From Aplectana chamaeleonis (taxonomy: Eukaryota; Nematoda; Chromadorea; Rhabditida; Cosmocercidae): 64,000 nt of DNA. Every line of letters begins with the position of its first letter. The first letter of the stretch is position 1. Below the pieces are notes generated by a model that worked only from the letters and a program-made list of their open reading frames with translations, made no database searches and was not told where the DNA came from. The translations under genes were made by a program, and so were the position numbers. The DNA is taken from contig JAPDOI010000152.1 of the NCBI GenBank assembly GCA_029168955.1, positions 620,001 through 684,000 on the forward strand. The letters are read 5' to 3'. Shown piece after piece: positions 44,601-56,600 of the stretch.

Positions 44601-47600
44601 TACAAATAGATCGCTAGAAGCCACTGGTAACCGAAACGAGTGAAGTTGAATTTTCCAGGGGTCGTGTGCACAAGGTGAGTTTCAGCTATGTCCCTACACA
44701 GCCTACTCCCCTAACCACTTTCCGAAATTTCCCGGGAAACCCTCTAAGAAATTTCGACTAAAACAGTTAACGGGTCACCCGCACCACTATACGGGGCCCC
44801 TCTCAACGCTTGACGGGAGCAGCTGCACGGAGCAGGCGAATACAACGGCTGGCAGCACTAGCACAGAGGCGGGCTGGCAGCACTAGGCAGGGGCGAGCTG
44901 GCAGCGAACCGTCTACGGCGATGTGGCAGCTGGGCGATGCCGGCGGCTGTCAGCAACTGGGGGACTGTCTGGAGACAGTGGGCAAAGACGAGGCGCTCAA
45001 CGCAGAGAATGGATGGCTGGCAGGAAGCGGGCAATCAATCGCGGCAGAGACTCCTACCCTATACAGAAAGGAATTCTCTAGGAGGTGAGAGAACCTCCCA
45101 GAGAGACTGGCGAACGTCGAATAATCCTCCTGGTCGCTCATCAGCGGCCTCATCGACTTTGGCACAACACGCCACGGCCAACACGCCACGGCCAACACGC
45201 CACGGCTCGGGCGGTGTCGATGGGCGGCGCCGTAGCGCAGCCGCACGCATCGAACCCCCCCCCTTGTCTGCTTGGCCTGCGACAGCTGTTTTCCCTTTAT
45301 TCTCTGTTCTATATTCCCTGTTATCATCACCTTACACGCCCGCCCTCCCGGAAAGACCGTTTTCACTCGGTCTGATTACGGTGGCTATGCTTACGAACAA
45401 ACTCAGAAACGACCGCACGGGTCTCATTTTGACGTTGGCGAGGTGCGCGCCTCCTTAAACACAGTTTGGTCACACGACCATCTACAGCACCTTCTTTCCT
45501 CTCCGGCTGAACAACCAAACTAGAAACACTAGGCTGCGGCCCAGCGGACAACTCATTCAACTTTATACACGAGCACAACTGTCTACGCATATATTCATAA
45601 AACAATCGACACTGACGTTCGGGAACCCAGTCCTTCACATCCTCGACGACCGACACAGCATAACATGGCGACTTCGGGTCAACCACTCCATGGTCCACTG
45701 GTAGTGTGTCGATCAGCTGCGGTGCTAGCTCTGGATTACTGGCGATCAGACTGCTGATGTGACTGCGAGCCTCCATAGCCACTCGGAACCACGAATTTTC
45801 GTCGACAGACCGCGGGCCGGCCACCAGATACAGTCGAACCCCACAGCGCAGCCACATATTTGCCGCGTGTACGACGGGAAGCCATGAACCAGGCTTTGGC
45901 TCGGATGAGGGAACACAAACAGTACAAGTCCGATGTTGTTATCGAACAGGTGCGTCTTCTTGAGGTGGATGTCCTTGAATTCGCGGTAGTAGAACACGTG
46001 CAGATCCTTAGTACCAGTTGCCGCGAACTTCAGGCGGCGCAGATTATCCGGTGCGACCAGTTGGACTCGCCTGTGCTCCTTTCCGACCAAAGATTTTGCT
46101 ACCTCCCACGTGTTGTCGCCGACCATGTTCCAACCGAGCTCAAATATGCGCGTCACGTCACACGACCAATCACGGAGTCCGACATGCCGCAGGATCCCGT
46201 TCCGATGCGTGGCCGCCATCACAGCTACATGCGTACATTTCGATCGAAAGTACGTATAGGCCAGTGCCACACTGCGTGGTGTAATCCGACGATGTTGCGC
46301 GTCCTTGATCCACGCGCATTTCTCAGCGCTACTCCTGGTCCTTGCCAGATGGCTATCACCCTCGCGGCCTCGAGCACCGCAGTCGACCTTCTGGTCACGA
46401 GCAGCTTCTGGCGCGTCTGGAATCAGATGACGCACGAGTGTCTTCAGGCTGATCGTGCAGTTGGACGCGTTGATGTCCGGTAGATCCTTCACGCACAGCT
46501 GCTGCCCTTGACAGCGAAAACGTCCATGCAAACAGTCGAGCTCATTGGTGACATCGAACTCGCGTTGCGACCTGGAAACAACCACATCAGTATTTGGACA
46601 TATATCCTTGGTTTGGACACTTTTTACTCTCACTCTCCCTCCATCCCGTCTCTTCCTACGAGTGGTTTTGGCCTTTACGGGTTCCGATGGTAGCTCATCC
46701 GGGCATACTCGTAACAAATCCATTTGGACACGCACTGGTTCTTCATTCGCACCGATACGTGACAACAAAGCAGATGTTTCATTCGCCTCTAACACCCTGA
46801 AGGGTCCTTCCCACTCATTCGTTAGCTTGGGATGCCTACTACTCCTTTTCTCCATGGGCAACTTCATGAATACCCGGCTACCCATCTTAGGCAGTTTAGC
46901 AGTATCCACCTTGTGATGCCCGTCATAGTACTTTTTCATGTCTTCACGGTACTTATCCATACGTTCCTTCACTTGTTCATGTATCAGCTGCAATCCCCGC
47001 ATGAGCTCCCCCTTGTAGTCATCCAGATCGATCTGGTAACTCAGGATGCTGTTTTCGGGTATCACCGCGGAAGGAATGTACGGATCGAAGCCATGAAGCA
47101 AAAAGAACGGGCTTTCTCCCGTAGCCTCATGCGGAACCACATTGTACGCGTAGACCGCGTTAGGCAGCCAGACATCCCAAAATCTGGGTATTCAATTTTC
47201 TTTTTCAGTATTCTCTGGAGCGTACCGATAGCGCGTTCGCATGCTCCATTAGCTCGTGAATCGTAACCTTTCGTGGTTGACAGGTTCACTCCTGCTGACC
47301 TTGGAAAGCTCTTCCATTACCCGATTTACGAACTCCGATCCCTGATCAGAATGGAGCTGACGCGGCCAGCGACCGTTTTCGCATATCCAACGCTGGAATA
47401 TGGCTGTGGCCACCGACTGAGCGCTCTTATCGGGAGGGCATAGGCACCTAGCCATTTCGAGAAATGGTCTACGATGACCAGCACGAACTTCATGCCGTTT
47501 CCGCTTAATCCCATCTCTAGGAGGTCTACGCAAACCACTTCGAACGGCTTGGTCGCGGTGGAAGGTTTCAACGGCGGGGCCAGTGCGTGCCTGGGATTTG

Positions 47601-50600
47601 CAACAAAACACTCCCGACACTCCTTTGCCCACTTCGAAACGTCTTTTACCATACCTTCCCAGAACACTCCTGACCGTAGCATGCGCAGGATCTTCCGCGC
47701 AGCAAAATGTCCTGCCAAACTTCCACGGTGAGCCTCCTCGAACACTTTCTTTCGCTGCGATTTTGGTACCACTCGCACCCTCGAGCCATCCTCCTGGATT
47801 AGCTTCAAATCGCCGTCTTCCAGCACGAAATCGATGGTTCTTAACCGCTTTTCTAAGCGCGGTAGCCTGACTTCGCGATCCCATACGCTTGTTTCAACGC
47901 ACCAAACGATTTCTTGGTAGTCAGGGTCCTCCCTCAACTCCTTTAACCAATCGCTATCCGCTGCGCTCTGTACCACGCATACGACCTTCTCATTTTCGCC
48001 GCATACTGGTTTCGTCTCTTCCGCTGACGGGCATACTCCGCGAGACAAAGCGTCTGCGACAGCATTCGCCGCCCCCTTCACATATTCGATTGTCACCCTG
48101 TACTGTTGGACTTCCAGTGCCCAACGGAGGACCCTGCCGGACACATTTGTTGGTCGGAACAAGCACGTCAACGGCATGTGATCCGTCCTGACCACGACCT
48201 CTAGCCCATAAATGAAGTAGTGAAACTTCTTAAGCGCGAAAACTACTGCGAGGGCCTCGGTGTCCGTAACATGGTAATTACGTTCTGCCTTCGTCAGGGA
48301 TTTTGACGCAAAGTACACGGGATGCAGTAGGCGATCGTTCCCCTCCTGACACAGCACTGCGCCAACACCTTGTTGCGAGGCATCCGTGTATATTACGAAC
48401 GGGTTCTTTCCAGCACGAGCGGCTTCGACATCAGGCTGAGCGAGGACCCGCGTGGCTGTCAGCACCTCTTTCAGTTTCCTGAATGCCTCTTCCTGCTCAT
48501 GCTCCCAACGCCATTGGACTTTTTGACTTGTTATTTCAAACAAGGGGCGACCAATCTTCGAAAAGTTCAACACAAACTTGCGGTAGTACCCGCATAAGCC
48601 TAGAAACGTCCGCAATTGAGCTACGTTACGAGGCCTCGGGTAGTCTTTCACCTTTTCGATTTTGGCGGGGTCAACATGTACTCCCTGCGCATCGACTCGA
48701 TGACCCAGAAATGCTATTTCACTCTCCATGAACACACACTTCTGGGGTTTCAACTTGAGGTTAGCCTCCCGCAGCGCTTTAAATACCTCCACCAAGACCT
48801 CTAAATGGCGTTCTTCGGTCTCGGTCGCTATCAGGATGTCGTCTATATAGACGAACACTTCCTGATCCTTTTTCTTGTCCAAGACTCGGTCCATGAGCCT
48901 CTGGAATTGTGCGGGGGACGTGCTCAATCCGAACGGAAGTACGGTGAACTCAAATAGTCCCTCTGCAGTCGTGAACGCGCTTTTAACCCGAGCATCTGCA
49001 GACAACGGGATCTGCCAGTAGCCCGCACTAAGGTCCAGAGAGGTAAACACCGACTTCCCCCTCAAACTCTGCAGCATCACATCTATAGAGGGCAGGGGGT
49101 AAGCATCCTGAATGGTGTGTTTGTTTAGTTCCCGATAGTCAATACATAACCGTATTGAACCATCCTTTTTCCGAACAAGCACAACCGGGGACGCCCACGG
49201 TGAACTAGACTTTGTGATGATCCCTCTCTCTAGTAGACTTCTCAGAATCTCCTTGAGTTCACCCCTAGCTCCCAATGGCACGGGTCTTGTCCGTTGCCGA
49301 ATCGGTCTTGTATCGCCGGTATCGATTTCGTGTGTAACCAGTGATGTCTGAGTCAACTCACTGTCTTCCACGGCGAAAATCTCATTATGACCTTCAATGA
49401 TTTCCCACAGCTTAGGACTCAATCCCTTTTCTGTGCGATTCTGGGTGAGCACATTCTTCAAAGTGCATAACCTCTCATCACTCGAAGGCCGATTATTAGG
49501 AACGGTTAACATATCCGATGAAATATCCTGAACTTTGGTTTCCATCCAGTCAACCTCCGGTTTTTCCCACTTTCCCACAACAGAGCCTACACGCAATACA
49601 CAATGTTCTGTTCCACGATTGACAACAGGAATTTCAACTGTCCCGTCATCCTGACCTAGACAGATCCCTGAATGTATGTTGCCCTCCGTGGACATCAGCT
49701 GCGACTCAGTTTGTGCCTCACATCCTGACAAACGGACCCACTCAGTAGCCCCTGGGGCCACATAAATCCGCTTTGCCACTCGGGCCACTCTAGGTTGGTC
49801 ATCATCCTGGCCTGCCCCCTCTACCGGGTTATCGTGGCATGTGGGTGGCATCTCAGCCACCTCACCCTTCACTAATCGATACCCCAAATGTGGCAGAACA
49901 TTTGTACCTAGTATGACTACATCATCATCATCTTTGGTGACGTACATCTTACAACGGACTTTCCTGCTGTCACCTTTAAGGTTAAGTACTATGTCCACGA
50001 TGGTTACAAACGCCATCGGCGATCCCGAAGCATCGTACATCACCTTGGCTTCACCGATAGGGTATTCCTTCAAGGCCCCATCAATATCAAAACCATGCGC
50101 CTTAGCCCGCAAAAGCACTCCTGCTGGAAGAATTGACACCTCAGACCCCGTATCCAGAAGTCCCGCGCACTCTCTTCCCAGCACCTCCACCGCCGCAATC
50201 GACTTCTTTCCAAACAGAGGGCACCTCGTAACATCTTTACGAGTTTCTCTGGATTTTTGAAGTTTCACTGCGGAGCAGACCACCTTACCGAGCCTAGCGG
50301 ACAGTGACGTAGTTGTCTTACTCGTAGACGGTTTAGGCTTCTTGCAGTCTTTGGCAATGTGACCCTCCATTTGACAATTGAAACACTTAGGCTTTCCTTT
50401 ACGAGTGTCCATAGTCTTTGAACTTCCCACCTTTTCCTTGGTCAGCTCACTACTTCTCCTCTGACTAATTGCCTTAGGTTTCTCCTCTGGGCCACCTCTC
50501 ACATTTTTGAGCGTGATATTCCTACGCTCGATACGTTTTGCAGTCTCCTTTAGCTTCTCGTAAGCATCTGTCTCACTCTCTAGTGCCTCCAAGAGGTAGT

Positions 50601-53600
50601 AAAAGTCTTGCCAGTGGGCCAGTTGCTCATAGAGAATATGCGCCCTTTCAGCACCTAACGCTTCCTCTCGCAGCTCTGGGTATGCATGCCGCGTCAGCCG
50701 CTCCAGCACAACGCAAAAATCAGAAACAGACTGCTTCTCGATCTTGCGTAACCGCTTCAGCTCACCCATCGCTACTATTTTCCTCGTTCTTTGCTCGGTC
50801 TTGCTTTCGCGCTTCATAGCAACTACCAACACCTGAAAGCCCTGCTCATGCTCACGCCTGGGCACCGCTTCGTATTGGTTTGTTCCTTGCCTTTCCAGCC
50901 GACTTAGCGCGGAAAAGAACCATCTGTTCAGCATCCAACCAATTATCCCTGGGATAGCTTAAGCTCGAACGCCTCAAGGAAATCCCGGAAGGTATACTGC
51001 TTATCGTCACCCCGGTACTGCTTAACCTCTGGCAACGCTGCATACTTCATATAGCTGGCCATCTGAGAACCATCACAACCCGGTCCTACCGGGCCAATGA
51101 CACTTCCCCGAGGTCCACCTGCGTCCCCATTTTCAGAGCAGAAAACCGTACCCGTCCCTCTGATCCGGGAGCCATGTCGTGAAGTAGGAGTTGGCGGCCT
51201 GTGCAGCGTCGACGCCGGCCCTCTCGCAGCTCTTCCTCCACCAGGCTAAAATGTTTCAATTTCAATCACCGCATTAGGATGACGACGCAATTGATTCAAT
51301 AAATTCACATTTATTGATCTGCCCATTCTGGACTCACCGGGAATATTGTCCTGCACGTGATCCACTTCCATTCCTTCGGGTTGCGCTTCGGCCATCTTCC
51401 GCTCGTTCTCGCGGAGTCGCTCGAGTTCAACCTCGTTGTGCGCCCATTGCGCCTTCAGGGCCCGCAGTTGTTGCAATTCGGCGGCCTGGGCACTCAGCTG
51501 CTCCTGAAACATGTCAATGTCTTTTTGCATAGCTGGCAATAGACTGAGTTTACGAATTAGCTTCTTTTGGGCTTCACCCCTAGGCCACCCTTCCTCAAGA
51601 GCCACCTTATCCACCACCTCACTGTCTAGCAACAGCTCCGCAAGTTTATCCACGAACGCCTCTCGGTTCTCACAACCCACACTTGCTACCACTGTCCGGG
51701 TCCACCGCTTTAACACTGCACCCTCTTTGCACACCTGCCGTAAATTTGCGAGACGATCCAGCGCAGCGCTAGTAGCTTCCCTACCAACTGCGTCTATGAC
51801 ATCCCGGCTACCATCACCTATGCGAAGGCACGCACACACCTCCCTATTCATTCTCAGGGAAATCTCTTTAATTAAACGATAAAGATCATTACAAACCTCC
51901 ATGGTCTGCGATCGCTCCTCCGGGCCACATAGTCGCTGGAATTCCTCTTCCAGATCGTTTGTGTCGACACGTTTCGGCTGTTCGGACATCGCGGTAGCCT
52001 GAGCACGTCCTGCAATCAGAACCGACTTAGCACTACCACTCGAATGACCACCACTCAAGACTGAACGACCATCTGCGAGCTCACTTTCGCAAGATGCCAT
52101 TATGTTCGTCTTCCAAGAATTTATGTAGTTTCCAGGCTTGACTAAGTCTCAAAAAAAATTTGTGCAGAGGTTTCCCCCTACCGAACAAAAATTTAATTTC
52201 AGGCAAGCCCGAAAACTACCACGATACTCGCCAAGTGCCAGACCCGGAAGCCTGCACTCTTTCAGTACCGCTACCCGTCGAGTTCCACCAACGGAGACCG
52301 TTAGTGTAGCCCAACGCCACAAAAAAAATCGACGAACAAAAGAGCAACTCGAGAAAAATAAACTAATGCTATTTCTCTCACGAAAATCTACAGTGGATCA
52401 CCTAGCTCAAGCCTACTCACCGGCTTGGCCCCCAAGTTAGGTTTCGACAAATGTAGTTACCCGAAAATGTGAGTAAGGTGATTAAAACTAGGAATTTAAG
52501 GATTTGGAAAAACCTTGTGAACCAAGTAGATAACGCGATAGAAATAACAATAATTTATTATAACGAGCAAAATCACAAACAACAAAAACAAAGGAATATG
52601 GAATCTTACAAATAGATCGCTAGAAGCCACTGGTAACCGAAACGAGTGAAGTTGAATTTTCCAGGGGTCGTGTGCACAAGATGAGTTTCAGCTATGTCCC
52701 TACACAGCCTACTCCTATCGCAGGAGCATCAAATGCTGACGTGATAGGCCAACGCCGATAAAATGGGCTGATAGTCTCCTCCCAGCAAGAGATGTAAATC
52801 AATACCGATGCTATTCTATCATCGTTTTCAGGAAAAAGCTCTTCACGCACAGTTTCCTCGGTGGCAGACTAACCCATTGATAGGATTGGAGGAAGGGGGG
52901 GGGGGCGAAGGTGCAAAATTCTGTGCACAGAATCCAGTCTAATGAGGGATGTTCCATTTTGCGGCCGTTTCTAAAAGTTGTGCCTAGGGCACCTATAGTT
53001 CAGCGTTCATTACCTTTGAAAAGTTTTCTCAATTTCCAACTCCTTAAGATCTGAGTTGTCGTAAAAGGACGTCTTGAGCATAGCAGCATGTACCTTAGTC
53101 CATATCCAGCAGCCAAAGATGTAAGATCTAGTAGGGAAAGATGTGATTCGTGGAAACGATTTGCCAAATGGTTTCACTTCCTTACCCCCATCCTACTTCT
53201 GTGTTTGCTATGCATCCTATTCATTGCATAAGTACATAAATGAGGCCCACTCACATGTGAGTTTCTTCCTTTCTTAATAAAGTCGTCGAATGGACAGGCG
53301 CTGGGAGCTTTCGAAACGACGACGTTGGCAATGCGCCAGCCAGACGCGACGCGAGCCGCACGCAGCCGATGCCCGCCGACCAATCAGCTGCAGCCGAGGA
53401 GGGTGGCAAGCGTTCAGATGGAGGTATATTCATGAAGTCAAAATTCAAGAAGGCGAATTCAGAGCCAGCCCTGCACCTGAAATTGTTCGATCTGAGAGTG
53501 CTGTGCTTATCTGGGCCAAATTCCGGTTCGCAATTGCGTCTCGACACGCTTTGCGGCCGCAGGCGCTCGGGTCAGTCGGGTTTCCAGCGCCAAAGCCGTC

Positions 53601-56600
53601 TCGATGTGGCTTTTTTATACAATGTTCTCCAATTTTTCTTAGTTTCCCGTTTCCGAAACCCACCTAGAATAAGCAGATCGGCGGCTGCGGCGCTGAAAGC
53701 TCTTCTGACTCGGGAGCGTGCGGCCGCAAAGAGTGTCGAGACGCAATTGTGGACCGGAATTTGGCCCAGATAAGCACAGTAGTTCTGGGAATCTCAGAAA
53801 AAGTTTTCTCTCAGTTCTCCACATGTACTTTAGGCGTTGAATCTATTGAAATTTGATTTTTCAATGCAGAATGTTTTAATCAAGCGAGTGTAACGTTAAT
53901 TCCTGATTCCTCCTCGAGGGACCAGGGGCTCTAGGATGAGAAAATCCATTAAGTTACAGAAAACTTTGATTCTTTACTGTAGTTTTAATCCTCTTCGTTT
54001 CCCTTTGCTGGCAGCCAAAAGCTCTTCTGGTAGGCAAATGTACAAGGCAGAAGTCCATTTTCAATGTTCTCACGACGAAGTAGAATTTCGTAGTGTGGCC
54101 GTAGACCAGGGTTGAGCAGGCCGTTGCGACCGGTGACCAAAACTTTACGACCCCCTGGGATGAAAAGAAAATTATGACCACTGTTTTTACGAACTCCCCC
54201 CCCCCTGGGATGGTGAAACGGACGCGATGCAATACACGGCGCTATACATTAAACTTTGGTTCAAGAATGTCATATTTTCGAGACCTTTCCGAGTGGTTTG
54301 GGGATAAACCCCGATTTTTCCGAAATTTTTACGACCCCCGTTGCGACCGGTCGCAAGCCTGCCCAACCCCAACGCTGCCGTAGACGCGCTGTCCATAGAA
54401 GACCAGTGTCTTGAGCGGATTAAGGTTAGCCGAAATGCTTATGATTTTTGGGACGCGAAGGAGATTGAATTGATGTTTCGCCCGGGGATGCTATGGAAGG
54501 CGCGTTGTGGGAGATTTTCCGAAGTGTCAGCTTATCCATTCTGCACATATTCATTGATTTGATGATCCACAACTGTGAAAGGTGATCAAACTTGTGATTA
54601 GTGCTATAGAAGGGGTCGGCAGTAAACTGTGAACGCTTTTTTGTATTGCTCGGGGCAAAGATATGTATTTCATGGATATCAAAATACAGAAAATCACTAG
54701 GGTAGCATTTTTAGAGATTCCCTTGCAGTGGGATTTCCAGCTAGGATCCTAATTGACGAAAACACCTGGGTTTCCGTTGCTTGTCCGTGTGCACAGGCGG
54801 TTTCACACCGTTTAAGTGCAAGAGCATTCATGTCGGAAATTCATATGCAATAAGCTGCATTTTTCGACAGATAATGGGTATTAGGTATTAGCCTAATTCT
54901 GGACCACTAAGCTAGTCGGCCATGGTCACATTGGAGTTCATATGAGTCTCAACGCTTTTCAGGTGTCCGAGGAAGCCCGATCCTCCATGGCCGAGAAACT
55001 GCGCAGGGCTGAAGAAAAAATTGAGGCACTGTCTGCAGCGAAGAACGATATGAATAAGACCATCGGAGCTCTGCAAAAAGTAAGGGATTTTCTCTTTTTT
55101 CTCATCCGAAAACTAATAGTTGATCTGCGGGCAGAGCAAAACATACAGTTCTAGGTGGCTATTCCGTCACGATTTTACGGAACCCCTCATTGCTAAACTG
55201 GGTGATGAACACGTGTTGATGGTCCCGTGACCTCAACGATGGGTTTGCTTCGTCCCTTAGGTAGTGCTAACTTTGACGTTACGTGGAGGTGTACTATCTC
55301 ACATCGTGCGCTCATTTAGCCCCTTTTACAGTTTGCCGAACGACGCCCTCCTTGACGTTATATGTAAGATAGGGCTACGACGTCGTTGGGTACCGCAGTG
55401 CGACATCGGATGACGGACGTCGCGATGCAGCGATCAACGTAAATTCTCCGTCCATGATGGGGAGATCGATATCATCAATCGCTCTACCAAAGCCCTGAGG
55501 CGGCATTAGGAGTCACGGTAGCGCGCGCTATCACTGATTTCGGGCTGCTATGCACGTCGGTGTCTCATTCTTCACACACTCCCTCCTCCGCATAGCGCGT
55601 TTGCGCTTGTTCTGGCGCGCGCCACCTTGATACTTAATACCGCCTCTGATGTGCACAGCGCGCGCCGACGGATAGCATTGCCAGACGCTGGACCGCAAAT
55701 TAACTGTGAAAGGGGCAATCACGCTGGGTTTCTTGTGTATGCGCAAACTCGGATGAGCCTCCGTCAGATTTGGTTGAAAAACCGACTGAGCCCGTGACGG
55801 AAAAACCGTGCATTGGTCTTGCTCGTGTATGCGCGTAGAACACCAGTATCGACTGGGTGGATTTCGGAGTCAAGTAGAGTATCGCAGACGAACTCGTTGG
55901 ATGGATTTTCTGCACCCATCTGTCACTATTTCGGTGCGCATCGACCGGGTGGGACCCATTCGACCGACAAACTCTGACAGGGACGGTAGACTCCGTGCGT
56001 AGAATAGGTCAAAACTGGGTGAACTATATCCTGACTTGCTGTTCTCGTCCGGTGGTTGTTCTTCATAAGGCTGGCGCGAATCTTAACCAGCATGGGTCAT
56101 GTAGAGGGAAGGTGGATTTGGCACGCTCACATCGTTCTGCTTCCTGCTTCCTACGACAATAGGGGCGGTAGTAAATTGACCTAATTTCGTCAACTGGTGT
56201 ATATAACAACAAGCACAGAGAAACTCTGACCGACCAACACCCTGCTCCTTTTATTGCATAATCAACGTATCAGTATCTTCCTTCACAAGAACAACTGACG
56301 GAACTATGATACGCCAGTTAGAGAAAAAAGTCGTCGAGAGGACATTTCTGCCTAACTCGCATTCGTCGATCGGTGCAATCCTGAAAGATGCACTATATCA
56401 CTACAAACCCGACCGATCTGCTGGTTTATATGTGAACCTCAATGCTTCCATTATAGCTTAGCATTGTGATTGCATGGATGTTAACGTCCGCGTAACATCA
56501 TCGTTCCTCTCTGAAAATACAATGTAGGACCAAACAAGGGATTTACATCTTGCGAACTGCGTCCCCTACAGCGCATGGGAAGGGGCTATGAAACAAAAGT

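Larger units (their letters stand above)
44430..52713 (-). mobile_element. Complete Ty3/Gypsy LTR retrotransposon
   Basis: 8284 bp, minus-strand orientation. LTRs 52435-52713 (5') and 44430-44707 (3') have AGT...ACT ends and a CCTA duplication outside. A primer-binding site and purine tract directly adjoin the LTRs. Order: gag, zinc knuckle, protease, reverse transcriptase, RNase H, integrase, then a C-terminal extension. LTRs differ at about four positions in 279, so insertion is recent, yet the coding region has at least one stop and five or six frameshifts. It sits in intron 3 of the coiled-coil gene, antisense to it. Confidence 0.95.

Noticed and set aside
45860..46483. 207-codon plus-strand ORF
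   Set aside because: Antisense shadow of the Gypsy integrase extension, which carries the recognisable protein motifs on the minus strand.
53290..53773. Overlapping plus-strand ORFs of 125 and 134 codons
   Set aside because: They run through the 105-bp inverted repeat and the 279-bp MITE. Similar ORFs appear at other copies of the MITE.
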